This document shows, piece by piece, positions 31,601 through 39,135 of a stretch of 45,443 nucleotides of DNA (its first letter is position 1; every line of letters starts with the position of its first letter). This DNA comes from Kitasatospora sp. DSM 101779 (lineage in GTDB: Bacteria > Actinomycetota > Actinomycetes > Streptomycetales > Streptomycetaceae). The notes beneath the pieces are model-generated. The model was not told the origin of the DNA, did not search any database, and saw only the letters and a list, made by a program, of their open reading frames with translations. Made by a program: the position numbers and the translations under genes. Location: contig NZ_JAHTIK010000001.1 of assembly GCF_025655475.1 (NCBI RefSeq), forward strand, positions 2,690,896 through 2,736,338. Reading direction: 5' to 3'.

Positions 31601-32450
31601 GCTGAAGCCGGGCTACAACGAGCTCCCGGCCGGCGGGCGGCCGGCCGACGCGATCCGGCTGGTGTGGGCGCCCGGCTTCCAGGCCCCGGTGGTCAACCAG
31701 ATCGTGCCCTGGTACGCGGACACCCCGGCGGCGCGGCTCAGCCTGTCGGACTCCAGCCTGGACGTGGTGACCGGCCAGGCCGTGCCGCAGGTGACGAAGG
31801 CGGTGCTCGAGACCGGCCGGCCGGAGGGCACCAGCGGCGAGCTGAAGGTGGAGGTGCCTGCGGTCGCCAAGGGGCTGACCGTCACCCAGGGCACCGCGGT
31901 GGCCGTGCCGCGCGGCGGCCGGGTGGGGGTGCCGCTGCAGGTGGTGGCGGCGGCCGGGACGCCCTCGGGCACCTACCGGCTGCCGGTGACGTTCACCGCG
32001 GGCACGCTGACCGTCCGGCAGGACCTGCTGGTGCACGTGGTGCCGCCGGCCGGCGGGCCGGACCTGGCGCGGGCCGCGACCGCCACCTCCTCGGCGGACG
32101 AGACGCCGGCCTTCCCGGCCGCCAACATCAACGACGGCGATCCGCGGACCCGCTGGTCCTCGCCGGCGACCGACGGCTCGTGGGTGCAGCTGGCGCTGCC
32201 CCAGGCGGCGCGGCTGGGTTCGGCGGTGCTGCACTGGCAGGACGCGCACGCGGCCGCCTACAAGGTCCAGACCTCGGCGGACGGCGTGACCTGGACGACG
32301 GTGGCCACCGTGGACGACGGCGAGGGCGGCGTGGAGACGGTGCGCTTCGACGCGCCGGGCACCCGGTTCCTGCGCGTGCAGGGGGTGACCCGGGCGACGA
32401 AGTACGGCTACTCGCTGTGGGGCGTCGAGCTGTACGCCGTCACCGGCTGA
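28656..32450 (+). CDS. Large exported GH84-like multidomain protein (beta-N-acetylglucosaminidase family)
   Basis: 1264 residues. Residues 1-80 are an Arg-rich polar extension; 81-108 form a membrane or signal segment. A GH20b-like domain (about 115-285) precedes the GH84/NAGidase barrel (about 300-580; GVVLRDWPTGAPVRGTAESF, GRTKQNFFLYAPGADPY). Where GH84 enzymes carry an Asp-Asp pair, this one reads QFLDVSYDEW (L420-D421), so one catalytic Asp is absent. Beyond are two probable F5/8C-like domains (about 765-1020), an NEW3-like Ig domain (about 1028-1130) and a clear CBM32 at the end (TRWSSPATDGSWVQL). GTG at 28656 has GGAGGAG 5 nt upstream. Acts outside the cell, likely on amino-sugar glycans; activity is uncertain. 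Confidence 0.85.
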   Translation: MQARVSVAAGRRLRQQLDHSPALRELLNHPAALTARRTAARTARQLAPRAADRFIADIKGTEPLLASVRAERRTPAGRRRSALQLAATLSAAAVVGGLLAGPAALAAPSIGDRPVTTAPVTPLGSITEPQVYPRPQQLQAAGGAVAVPDTVALVAPHHADGPALAAVRQVLGAAGATDIVEADPGASPAAGSLVVYVGGPGEGAGGDTDQVLRRLASAAGRAASEVSVTGLPAGGYVLAAGQLPAAGGGTYGAVVLSGADATGTFYAAQSLRQLLAPIQSGQGQGPAEAGRGFPGVVLRDWPTGAPVRGTAESFYGTPWTTAERLEQIDFLGRTKQNFFLYAPGADPYRTSRWREAYPQAQQDALRRLAERARDNHVVLGYSIDPGQSFCYGSGKDVDALVAKLDGLRRLGFGAFQLQFLDVSYDEWHCPGDRRTYGTGPAAAAKAQAELAAKVQKRLIAAHPELAPLSVVPTEYQKQGATPYRKALAAALPAGVQVAWSGGAVIAPKVTGDQLAETAALFDRPLVTMDNYPVNDSTPDRLFLGGYTNRDPAVATRSAVLLTAAMAQPVASRLPLATAADFGWKPEGYRSADSLKAAVHAMSGSGGAEAALAALAGNSSSSPLDKQESGYLTPLMERFWAALEPSSGGTPDRAALQAAAAPLQEAFATMAGAPQALAGEAVAQDAGPWLVRLATYGRAGQAAVAMLLAQRGGDGSAAWQARVDLRQLREQLGQGTVTLGAGVLDPFLERALKDADTWAGVDAGAGTPTTTIGTANDHGPALMTDGAADTFYWSASPPQAGDAVGLDLGNGRPLGRVTVLMGSWGDGPDAATAADDYLRDGVLEYSTGSGGWKQLAVVHGQKSVSVTAPAGTVAKAVRLRARTAQKTAVAVREFSVAAPDDTPAVVTGPAAAPGSSPDAVLDGDPDTAFRAAEAPTSVSAPLTVELGAARPLDRVTVLTDPTVQAVATVAVRGADGLWTAIGTLKPGYNELPAGGRPADAIRLVWAPGFQAPVVNQIVPWYADTPAARLSLSDSSLDVVTGQAVPQVTKAVLETGRPEGTSGELKVEVPAVAKGLTVTQGTAVAVPRGGRVGVPLQVVAAAGTPSGTYRLPVTFTAGTLTVRQDLLVHVVPPAGGPDLARAATATSSADETPAFPAANINDGDPRTRWSSPATDGSWVQLALPQAARLGSAVLHWQDAHAAAYKVQTSADGVTWTTVATVDDGEGGVETVRFDAPGTRFLRVQGVTRATKYGYSLWGVELYAVTG

Positions 32451-33135
32451 GCAGCAGCCCGGCCAGTGAGGTGAGGGCGCCGGGGGTGCGGCCGGTCCGG
32501 TCGATCAGCCGCGCCTGGAACCCGGCGGCGAGGGCCCCGGCGACGTCCTCGACGGGGTGGTCGCCGACGTGCAGGATGCGGGCCGGCGCGACGCCGAGCC
32601 GCTCGGCGGTGATCAGGTAGATCGCCGGGTCGGGCTTGGAGCGACCGCAGTCGACGGCGCGGACGACCGCGCTGAAGTACGGGTCGAGGCCCGTCCAGGA
32701 GAGTTCGGCGTTGCCGTTGGTGGTCAGCGCGAGCGGCATCCGGGCGGCGAGTGCGGCGACGACCTCCGCGACCTCGGGGAAGAGCCGGGTGGAGCGGGCG
32801 CGGGCGGCCATGAACGCCTCGAAGGCCCGGTCGGCGAGCTCCGGGCGGCCGGCACGGCGGCGGACGGCCTCGGCGAAGGCGGCCAGGCGCAGCTCGGGCA
32901 GGGTGGCACCGGGCAGGCCGGCGGCGACCTCCTCGCGGATCCGCTGCAGCCAGTCGACCTCCACGGGCGCGCCGAGCTCGGCGCCGAGCAGGTCGGCGGC
33001 GTGGGCGATGGCCGGGGCGAAGGCGGCGGCGAAGTCCCAGAGGGTGTCGTCGCCGTCGAAGGAGACGGCGTCGAAGGAGACGGCGTCGGAGGACAGCGGT
33101 TCGGCGGTGGCGGGGCGGCGGCTCTCGGGCGGCAC
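32440..33135 (-). CDS. HAD-superfamily hydrolase (phosphatase)
   Basis: Cytoplasmic 231-residue HAD phosphatase of the HAD-IA type. Motif I is SFDGDDTLWDF with the nucleophile Asp, motif II LTTNGNAEL, motif III CGRSKPDPAIY and motif IV LHVGDHPVEDVAGA; a helical cap lies between I and II. The substrate is unknown. The GTG at 33135 is preferred because AGGAG lies 8 nt upstream, though the frame is open to 33351. A 15-bp tandem duplication just before motif I gives a repeated SFDAV. The 3' end overlaps the GH84-like gene by 11 nt in the opposite direction. Confidence 0.85.
   Translation of the reverse strand: MPPESRRPATAEPLSSDAVSFDAVSFDGDDTLWDFAAAFAPAIAHAADLLGAELGAPVEVDWLQRIREEVAAGLPGATLPELRLAAFAEAVRRRAGRPELADRAFEAFMAARARSTRLFPEVAEVVAALAARMPLALTTNGNAELSWTGLDPYFSAVVRAVDCGRSKPDPAIYLITAERLGVAPARILHVGDHPVEDVAGALAAGFQARLIDRTGRTPGALTSLAGLLLSR
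33055..33084. repeat. 15-bp tandem duplication in the HAD gene
   Basis: GTCGAAGGAGACGGC occurs at 33055-33069 and again at 33070-33084, with a degenerate third copy after it. It stays in frame and duplicates five residues immediately before the catalytic motif. Confidence 0.85.
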
Positions 33136-33162
33136 GGTGCGGGCTCCTGGGATGCAGACGGC

Positions 33163-33202
33163 GGGCCGCCGACGCTCCCGCTGGGGGGTGCGCCGGCGGC
33201 CC
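33163..33202 (-). terminator. Hairpin between the HNH and HAD genes
   Basis: Arms 33163-33175 and 33190-33202 pair over 13 positions with one mismatch, 40 nt after the HNH stop on the minus strand. Likely terminator of the HNH gene. Confidence 0.55.
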
Positions 33203-33241
33203 ATGAGGCGTACCGAAGTGTGACGGGCAGGCCCTTGTCTG

Positions 33242-33862
33242 TCAGGCGGAGAGCGGTTCGGGCTCCCCGCGGCGGCGGGTCGGGTGGGTCCTCGCGGCCG
33301 GGGCCGGCAGGGCACCCGCATGGTCGGTATGGTCGTGGTGCTCGTACTCACGGAACTGGTCGAGGCCGCCGTAGGGCTCCAGGTAGGGGCGCCAGCGCGG
33401 GTCCTTGATCCCGGTGCCGATGACGCGCCAGGCGAGGCCGCTGGGCGGGGCCGGGGCGTGCTTCATGCGCCAGCCGAGGTCGGAGAGGTGCCGGTCGGCC
33501 TTGACGTGGTTGCAGCGGCGGCAGGCGGCGACCACGTTGTCCCACCGGTGCTGGCCGCCCCGGCTGCGCGGAATGACGTGGTCGACGCTGGTCGCGGCGG
33601 CCCCGCAGTACACGCAGCGCCCGTGGTCACGGGCGAACAGTGCGCGGCGGGTGAGCGGGACGGGCCCGCGGAACGGGACCCGCACGAAGCGGGTCAGACG
33701 GACGACGGACGGTGCCGTCACGGTGGTGGTGGCGCTGTGCAGTGTGGTTCCGGAGTCCTCGAGGCTGACCGCCTTGTGGTTGAGGACCAGGATGAGGGCG
33801 CGGCGGGTGGAGACCACTCCGAGTGGCTCGTACGACGCGTTGAGGACCAGGACATGCGGCAC
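33242..33862 (-). CDS. HNH endonuclease
   Basis: 206-residue protein with a central HNH nuclease domain: CVYCGAAATSVDHVIPRSRG, then WDNVVAACRRCNHVKADR, giving two CxxC zinc pairs and the catalytic His of the DH motif. The N-terminal half (VLVLNASYEPLGVVSTRRAL, RVPFRGPVPLTRRALFARD) is a conserved companion domain of a widespread actinobacterial family; no restriction partner is nearby, and the physiological role is unknown. The GTG at 33862 has AAGGAGG 5 nt upstream. The C-terminal 35 residues are His- and Arg-rich and variable. It is divergent from the MscS gene. Confidence 0.9.
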   Translation of the reverse strand: MPHVLVLNASYEPLGVVSTRRALILVLNHKAVSLEDSGTTLHSATTTVTAPSVVRLTRFVRVPFRGPVPLTRRALFARDHGRCVYCGAAATSVDHVIPRSRGGQHRWDNVVAACRRCNHVKADRHLSDLGWRMKHAPAPPSGLAWRVIGTGIKDPRWRPYLEPYGGLDQFREYEHHDHTDHAGALPAPAARTHPTRRRGEPEPLSA

Positions 33863-34200
33863 GGATGCCTCCTTGGACGCCTGCGGCGCGTGGCTCGCGC
33901 CGGGACGAGCGGTGATCGCGCTGTGGCGCGATCTCCCCCAGTGTCGCCTTACGCCTTCGTACGGCGCCACCACTCCTGTGTAACGGACCGGATGTGGAAT
34001 CCGTCATAGGACGTATGCCCGCGCGCCGGGCCCGGTGCACGCGTCGCCGCCGGTGAGGGGGTGTGTGCGGGTGCCGGGGCAGGCTGACGGGCCGTCCGGG
34101 CGTGCCCGCCCGGGCCGCTAGGGTGGGACGGGACGGTCCGCCAGCCGGGCCGTGCCGGCGCCGTGCGCCGGCCGTACCCCGCACCACGGAAGGCCCGCAC
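33863..34200. other. 338-nt divergent region between HNH and mscS-type genes
   Basis: The HNH-proximal 130 nt contain moderately AT-rich sequence; no convincing -35/-10 pair was found for HNH. On the mscS side TAGGGT (34119-34124) is a -10 candidate, preceded by CCGGGCG-TGCC-CGCCCGG (34096-34113), a perfect 7-bp inverted repeat over the -35 zone. GGAAGG (34188-34193) is the ribosome site of the channel gene. Confidence 0.4.
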
Positions 34201-35322
34201 GTGTTCCGCTCCGGTGTCACCGGCCTCCTGGCCGAAGCCACCCCTTCGCCCGCCCAACCCACCCTCGACCTGAAGCTGCCGACCAGCGCGGACGAGGTGA
34301 CGGCCTCCACCAAGCAGGCCGCCAGCTGGTTCGACCAGAACTGGCAGAGCTGGGTCGAGGGCGGCGTGCGGATCGTCTTCATCGTGGTCCTCGCGCTGGT
34401 GCTGCGCGCGGTCGTCCGCAAGCTGATAACCCAGCTGGTGTCGCGGATGGGCCGTCCCTCGGAGGACGAGGACGAGATGATGGGCCGCCTCGGCGGCCTG
34501 CTGGCCAACAGCGGGGTGGTGAACACCGAGCGCCGCCAGCAGCGCTCCGAGGCGATCGGCTCGGTGCTGCGCAGCGTGGCCTCGTTCACCATCCTCGGCA
34601 CGGCGGCGCTGATGGTGCTCTCGGCGCTGGGCGTGAACCTCGCGCCGCTGCTGGCGAGTGCCGGTGTGGCCGGTGTGGCGATCGGTTTCGGCGCGCGGAA
34701 CCTGGTGACGGACTTCTTGTCCGGCGTCTTCATGATCATGGAGGACCAGTACGGCGTCGGCGACGAGATCGACACCGGGGTGGCCACCGGCACGGTGCTG
34801 GAGGTCGGCCTGCGGGTGACCAAGCTGCGCGGTGTGGGCGGCGAGATCTGGTACATCCGCAACGGCGAGGTGAAGCGGATCGCCAACATGAGCCAGGGCT
34901 GGGGCACCGCCACGGTGGACGTCCAGGTCGGCTACAAGGAGGACCTCGTCCGGGTCGAGGGGCTGATCACCGAGGCGGCCGAGCAGCTGTCCAAGGAGAC
35001 CCCGTACGACGAGCTGATCTGGGGCCGGGTCAAGGTGCTGGGCGTGGACTCGGTGGCGACCGACTCGCTGGTGCTGAAGGTCGAGGCCCGGACGACGCCG
35101 GGCAGGTCGGCGCAGGTGGCGCGGGCGCTGCGGCAGCGACTCAAGCAGGCCTTCGACGAGGCCGGGGTGAAGCTCAAGGACGAGGCGGTCACCGTGTCGG
35201 CCACACCGGTCGCCGCCGTCCCGGCCGCCGACATCGCAGCGCCCTCGGCGCTCTCGGACCCGGCGTCGCCGCAGTCCGCCGCGGTCAAGCCGATACCGGC
35301 ACAGTCGGTGGAGCAGCCCTAG
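34201..35322 (+). CDS. MscS-family mechanosensitive ion channel
   Basis: Membrane channel of 373 residues that releases solutes upon osmotic downshock. Transmembrane helices lie near residues 53-73 (VEGGVRIVFIVVLALVLRAV) and 120-145, followed by the pore helix with the Gly/Ala pattern LLASAGVAGVAIGFGARNLV and the family segment DFLSGVFMIMEDQYGVGD. The beta domain and C-terminal vestibule domain follow, then a 45-residue Ala/Pro tail. GTG at 34201 has GGAAGG 7 nt upstream. A classic terminator with a T-run follows. Confidence 0.92.
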   Translation: MFRSGVTGLLAEATPSPAQPTLDLKLPTSADEVTASTKQAASWFDQNWQSWVEGGVRIVFIVVLALVLRAVVRKLITQLVSRMGRPSEDEDEMMGRLGGLLANSGVVNTERRQQRSEAIGSVLRSVASFTILGTAALMVLSALGVNLAPLLASAGVAGVAIGFGARNLVTDFLSGVFMIMEDQYGVGDEIDTGVATGTVLEVGLRVTKLRGVGGEIWYIRNGEVKRIANMSQGWGTATVDVQVGYKEDLVRVEGLITEAAEQLSKETPYDELIWGRVKVLGVDSVATDSLVLKVEARTTPGRSAQVARALRQRLKQAFDEAGVKLKDEAVTVSATPVAAVPAADIAAPSALSDPASPQSAAVKPIPAQSVEQP

Positions 35323-35341
35323 CGGCAGCAGGTGTTCGGCA

Positions 35342-35375
35342 GGGCCCCGTTCCCGGGTGGGAACGGGGCCCTTTT
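35342..35375 (+). terminator. Intrinsic terminator of the mscS-type gene
   Basis: Perfect 13-bp stem GGGCCCCGTTCCC / GGGAACGGGGCCC with loop GGGT, followed by TTTT. The only hairpin in the window with a clear T-run. Confidence 0.9.
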
Positions 35376-35420
35376 CCGTGCCGGGCCGCGTACCCGGGGT
35401 AACGCTTCGACATCAGGTCA

Positions 35421-35450
35421 TTGACACCTGCTCCGGCCGGGATCTACGGT
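35421..35450 (+). promoter_or_regulatory. Promoter of the second ROK gene
   Basis: -35 TTGACA (35421-35426, perfect), 18-nt spacer, -10 TACGGT (35445-35450). The start would be near 35457, about 90 nt before the GTG. This is the best vegetative promoter in the window. Confidence 0.7.
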
Positions 35451-35463
35451 CCTCTCGAAGCAA

Positions 35464-35479
35464 TTGGAAACTTTCCTAA
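35464..35479. promoter_or_regulatory. ROK-type operator TTGGAAACTTTCCTAA
   Basis: Palindrome with perfect core GGAAA-C-TTTCC (35466-35476), just past the predicted start site. Its form resembles the GGAAA/TTTCC operators reported for ROK regulators of glycoside hydrolase genes in actinobacteria. A bound repressor here would block elongation, implying autoregulation. Confidence 0.6.
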
Positions 35480-35490
35480 CAGTTCACCGC

Positions 35491-35515
35491 GTCACCCGGC
35501 GGACCCGCGGGTGAC
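35491..35515 (+). promoter_or_regulatory. Leader hairpin GTCACCCG / CGGGTGAC before the second ROK gene
   Basis: Perfect 8-bp arms around a 9-nt loop within the 5' leader, ending 15 nt before the ribosome site GAGGAGG (35531-35537). It could affect translation or be a second protein site. Confidence 0.35.
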
Positions 35516-35545
35516 CGTTTTGCACCCGCAGAGGAGGATCGAGCC

Positions 35546-36733
35546 GTGACCGACACCACCCGACCCCCGCTCGCGGGCACCCCGAGCCTGCTCCGCGCGA
35601 TCAACGACCGCGCCGCCCTGGAACTGCTGCTCGCCAACGGCCCGCTCTCCAGAACCCAGATCGGCACCCTCACCGGCCTCTCCAAGCCGACCGCCTCCCA
35701 GCTGCTGACCCGGCTGGAGGCCGCCGGACTGGTGGTACCGGTGGGCACCACCGCGGGCGGGCCCGGGCCGAACGCGCAGCTCTACCAGGTCAACCCGGCC
35801 GCCGGATACGTCGCCGGACTGGACGTCACCACCACCCACGTGCGGATCGCCGTCGCCGACATCACCGGCACCACCCTGGCCGAGCACCAGGTCGCCACCA
35901 AGGGCTGGTCCGCGGCCGGCACCGTCGAGAAGGTCGGCGAGGCCGTCGCCGACGCCGTCCGCGGGGCCGGCCTCGCCCCCGGCAGCCTCCACCAGGTCGT
36001 CATCGGCGTGCCCGGCGCGCTCGACCCGGCCACCGGCAAGCTCCGCTACGCCTCCCACCTGCCGGGCTGGCACTCCCCGCGGCTGCTCGCCGACCTGGAG
36101 GCCGCGCTCGGCACCCCGTTCTCGATCGAGAACGACGTCAACCTGGCCGCCATCGCCGAACAGGCCTTCGGCGCCGCGCTCGGCTGCGAGGACTTCGTCC
36201 TGCTCTGGGCCGAGGAGGGCATCGGCGCCGCGATCGTCATCGCCGGGCGGCTGCACCGCGGCTTCACCGGCGGCGCCGGCGAGGTCGGCTACATGCCGGT
36301 GCCCGGCGCCCCGGTCGTCCGCGACGTGCGGCGGCGCAACTCCGGCGGTTTCCAGGAACTCGCCGGCGCCGACGCCGTCCTGGAGCTCGCCGCCGCGCAC
36401 CGCCTGACCGCCGGCACCGCCGAGGAGGCCGTCGCCCTGGCCCTGCGGACCGAGGGCGACGGCGACGCCTTCCTCGCGGAGCTGGCCGAGCGGATCGCCG
36501 TCGGCCTCGCCGTCATCGTCTCCGTCGTCGACCCCGAACTGCTGGTGCTCTCCGGCGGCATCCCCACCGCCGGCGGCGAGCGGCTGCGCGCCCTCGTCCA
36601 GGAGTCGCTCGCCCTGATCTCCATCCCCCGCCCCGAGGTGCGCTGCAGCGCCGTCCCGGGCTCCCCCGTCCTGCACGGCGCGCTCCAGCGCGCCCTGGCC
36701 ACCGCCCGGGAAGCGGCCTTCTCCACCCACTGA
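35546..36733 (+). CDS. ROK-family regulator lacking the zinc site
   Basis: 395 residues. The winged helix (about 12-75) contains PLSRTQIGTLTGLSKPTASQ. The ROK domain shows VAGLDVTTTHVRIAVADITG, IENDVNLAAIAEQAFG and EEGIGAAIVIAGRLHRGFTG. At the zinc site the usual GEIGH is GEVGY, and the CxCGxxGCxE segment is replaced by VRRRNSGGFQELAGADAV, so His and all Cys ligands are gone. The GTG at 35546 has GAGGAGG 8 nt upstream. It heads the ABC/GH4/kinase operon (85 nt to the next gene) and has an operator-like palindrome at its own promoter; it is probably the local repressor. Confidence 0.9.
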   Translation: MTDTTRPPLAGTPSLLRAINDRAALELLLANGPLSRTQIGTLTGLSKPTASQLLTRLEAAGLVVPVGTTAGGPGPNAQLYQVNPAAGYVAGLDVTTTHVRIAVADITGTTLAEHQVATKGWSAAGTVEKVGEAVADAVRGAGLAPGSLHQVVIGVPGALDPATGKLRYASHLPGWHSPRLLADLEAALGTPFSIENDVNLAAIAEQAFGAALGCEDFVLLWAEEGIGAAIVIAGRLHRGFTGGAGEVGYMPVPGAPVVRDVRRRNSGGFQELAGADAVLELAAAHRLTAGTAEEAVALALRTEGDGDAFLAELAERIAVGLAVIVSVVDPELLVLSGGIPTAGGERLRALVQESLALISIPRPEVRCSAVPGSPVLHGALQRALATAREAAFSTH

Positions 36734-36818
36734 CCCGCACCACCGCCACGCCACCGTCTCCCGCACACGGGCCGAGGGGCGATGCCCCCTGCCCGCGTAC
36801 CCCCAGGAGGACCCCGAA

Positions 36819-38168
36819 GTGCACACCCCGCGCAGAACCCGCCGGACGCTCGCCGCCGCCACCGGTGCCGCCGCCGCCCTCGCCCTGCTCACCGCCTGCA
36901 CCGGCACCCCCCAGGGCGGCGGGGACGACGGCTCCGCCGAGGGCAAGGACGTCACCATCACCTTCTGGCACGGCTGGAGCCAGGACAACGAGACCAAGGC
37001 GATCGACGCCAACATCGCCGCCTTCCAGAAGCTCCACCCCAACATCCACGTCAAGGTGGTCGGCAACATCGCCGACGACAAGAGCGAGCAGGCCCTGCGG
37101 GCCGGCGGCGCCGACGCCCCCGACGTGGTCTCCTCGTTCACCACCGACAACGTCGGCAAGTTCTGCTCCGCCAAGGTCTGGGCCGACCTCACGCCCTTCC
37201 TGAAGAAGGACGGCATCGACCCGGCCAGGACCTTCCCGGCCGCGATGCTCTCCTACAGCGGCTACCGCGGGAACCAGTGCTCGCTGCCGCTGCTCGGCGA
37301 CGCGTACGGCCTCTACTACAACAAGACCGCCTTCGCCGCGGCCGGCATCACCGCCCCGCCGAAGACCTTCGGCGAGTTCGAGGCGGACGCCGTCAAGCTG
37401 ACGACCGCCCAGGGCGACGGCTACAAGCAGCTCGGCTTCATGCCGAACTACCATGGCTACGAGTCCACCCCCTCGCACTTCCTCGGCCAGTACGGCGCCG
37501 GCTACTTCGGGCAGGACGGCAGGTCCGACATAGCCTCCGACCCCCGGGTCGCCGCGATGTTCGCCTGGCAGAAGGGCCTGGCCGACAAGCTCGGCGGCTT
37601 CGAGAAGCTGGAGAAGTACCGCACCGGCTTCGGCGACGAGTTCAGCGCCAAGAACCCGTTCACCACCGGCCAGGTCGCGATGGCCATCGACGGCGAGTGG
37701 CGCACCGCCTCGCTCGCCGAGGACAAGCCGGCCTTCGAGTGGGCCACCGCACCCTTCCCCGTCCCGGATGACCAGGCAGCCACCTACGGCCGCGGCTACC
37801 AGACCGGCACCATCATCGGCATCGCCAACGGCAGCCGGAAGCAGACCGCCGCCTGGCAGCTCGTCAAGTACCTGACCACGGACACCGATGCGGTCGTCGG
37901 CTTCGCCAACGCCATCCACAACGTGCCCAGCACCTTCGCCGCGCTCGACTCGCCGAAGCTCGACGCCGACGCGAACTTCCGTACCTTCCTGGCCATCGCG
38001 AAGAACCCGAACTCCTCCACCACGCCCGCCTCGGTCAACGGCGGCGCCTACCAGGTCTCGCTGCAGAACCTCGGCTACGAGTACGAGTCCGGCCGACTCA
38101 CCGACCTGAAGGCCGGGCTCACCGCCACCGCCAAGGAGATCGACGCGGCCATCGACCAGGCCAAGTGA
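36819..38168 (+). CDS. Carbohydrate-binding lipoprotein of ABC importer (family 1)
   Basis: Extracytoplasmic solute-binding lipoprotein, 449 residues. The signal peptide carries an Arg-rich start (TPRRTRRTLAAATG) and a lipobox LTACTG with the lipidated Cys near residue 27. The fold of family-1 oligosaccharide binding proteins is recognised by VTITFWHGWSQDNETKAIDA, YGLYYNKTAFAAAGI with PPKTFGEFEADAVKL, and VAMAIDGEWRTA. Family members bind di- and oligosaccharides; with GH4 and a BadF-type kinase nearby, a beta-glucoside or amino-sugar disaccharide is likely. GTG at 36819 has AGGAGG 8 nt upstream. Permease genes follow after 10 nt. Confidence 0.92.
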   Translation: MHTPRRTRRTLAAATGAAAALALLTACTGTPQGGGDDGSAEGKDVTITFWHGWSQDNETKAIDANIAAFQKLHPNIHVKVVGNIADDKSEQALRAGGADAPDVVSSFTTDNVGKFCSAKVWADLTPFLKKDGIDPARTFPAAMLSYSGYRGNQCSLPLLGDAYGLYYNKTAFAAAGITAPPKTFGEFEADAVKLTTAQGDGYKQLGFMPNYHGYESTPSHFLGQYGAGYFGQDGRSDIASDPRVAAMFAWQKGLADKLGGFEKLEKYRTGFGDEFSAKNPFTTGQVAMAIDGEWRTASLAEDKPAFEWATAPFPVPDDQAATYGRGYQTGTIIGIANGSRKQTAAWQLVKYLTTDTDAVVGFANAIHNVPSTFAALDSPKLDADANFRTFLAIAKNPNSSTTPASVNGGAYQVSLQNLGYEYESGRLTDLKAGLTATAKEIDAAIDQAK

Positions 38169-38178
38169 CGGACGCGCC

Positions 38179-39132
38179 ATGGCACTCCTCGACACCCCCC
38201 GGCCGGCGGCGCTGCGCCGCAAGCGCCGCCGGGAGGCCGTCCGCACCCTGGCCTTCCTCTCCCCCTGGCTGATCGGCTTCGGCCTGTTCTTCGCCTACCC
38301 GCTGGTCTCCACCGCGTACTTCTCCTTCATGAAGTACGACGGCTTCACCGCACCGACCTTCAACGGCCTGAAGAACTGGACGTACCTCTTCGAGCACTAC
38401 CCGTTCTTCTGGCAGGGCCTGCGCAACACCCTGTGGCTGGTGGCCGTCATGGTCACCCTGCGGGTCGCCTTCGGCCTGGGCGTCGGCGTGCTCATCACCA
38501 AGGTCAAGACCGGCGCCGGCTTCTTCCGCACCGCCTTCTACCTGCCCTACCTCGCGCCGCCGGTGGCCGCCACGATGGCCTTCGCCTTCCTGCTCAACCC
38601 CGGCACCGGCCCGGTCAACCACCTGCTCGGCGAGCTCGGCCTGCCGCAGCCCGGCTGGTTCACCGACCCGGACTGGTCCAAGCCGGCCCTCACCCTGCTC
38701 GCCATGTGGGGCATCGGCGACCTGATGGTCATCTTCATGGCGGCGCTGCTCGATGTGCCGAAGGAGCAGTACGAGGCCGCCGAGCTGGACGGCGCGGGCC
38801 CCTGGCAGCGGTTCCGCTTCGTCACCCTGCCGAACATCACCCCGATCGTGCTGTTCGCCGTGGTCACCGGGGTCATCCAGACCATGCAGTACTACACCCA
38901 GGCGATCGTCGCCGGGAAGGTCGCCAGCGGCGTGATCGGCGGCTCCGGCCAGCAGTTCGAGCCCGGCTACCCGCACGGCTCGACCTGGACCCTGCCGCAG
39001 ATGGTCTACAACCTCGGCTTCCAGCGTTTCGACACCGGCACCGCCTGTGCCGCCGCCCTCGTCCTGTTCGCGATCTCGATGGCCTTCACCGCCCTGCTGC
39101 TGCGGCGCGGCTCCGGCCTGGTGGAGGACTGA
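38179..39132 (+). CDS. Carbohydrate ABC transporter permease 1 (MalF type)
   Basis: Inner-membrane permease of 317 residues with six predicted helices, beginning LAFLSPWLIGFGLFFAYPLV. The EAA loop that docks the ATPase is YEAAELDGAGPWQRFRFVTL, fitting the EAA-x3-G-x9-I-x-LP pattern. It pairs with the next permease to form the translocation pore. ATG at 38179 lies 10 nt after the binding-protein stop; no strong ribosome site is seen, consistent with coupled translation. No ATPase gene is in the operon; a shared MsiK-type ATPase elsewhere probably serves it, as for other streptomycete sugar importers. Confidence 0.92.
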   Translation: MALLDTPRPAALRRKRRREAVRTLAFLSPWLIGFGLFFAYPLVSTAYFSFMKYDGFTAPTFNGLKNWTYLFEHYPFFWQGLRNTLWLVAVMVTLRVAFGLGVGVLITKVKTGAGFFRTAFYLPYLAPPVAATMAFAFLLNPGTGPVNHLLGELGLPQPGWFTDPDWSKPALTLLAMWGIGDLMVIFMAALLDVPKEQYEAAELDGAGPWQRFRFVTLPNITPIVLFAVVTGVIQTMQYYTQAIVAGKVASGVIGGSGQQFEPGYPHGSTWTLPQMVYNLGFQRFDTGTACAAALVLFAISMAFTALLLRRGSGLVED

Positions 39133-39135
39133 GCC

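Noticed and set aside
29145..32249. 1034-codon open frame antisense to the GH84-like gene
   Set aside because: Low-complexity Arg/Gly/His composition, no recognisable fold, and the sense strand has clear domains and a strong ribosome site.
33242..33862. HNH gene as part of a defence system
   Set aside because: No methylase, specificity subunit, ATPase or other defence partner is adjacent; neighbours are a phosphatase and an osmotic channel.
35546..36733. Second ROK protein as a glucokinase
   Set aside because: It has a clear N-terminal winged helix and an altered phosphate motif (EEGIGA in place of GTGIGxG), so a regulator fits better.
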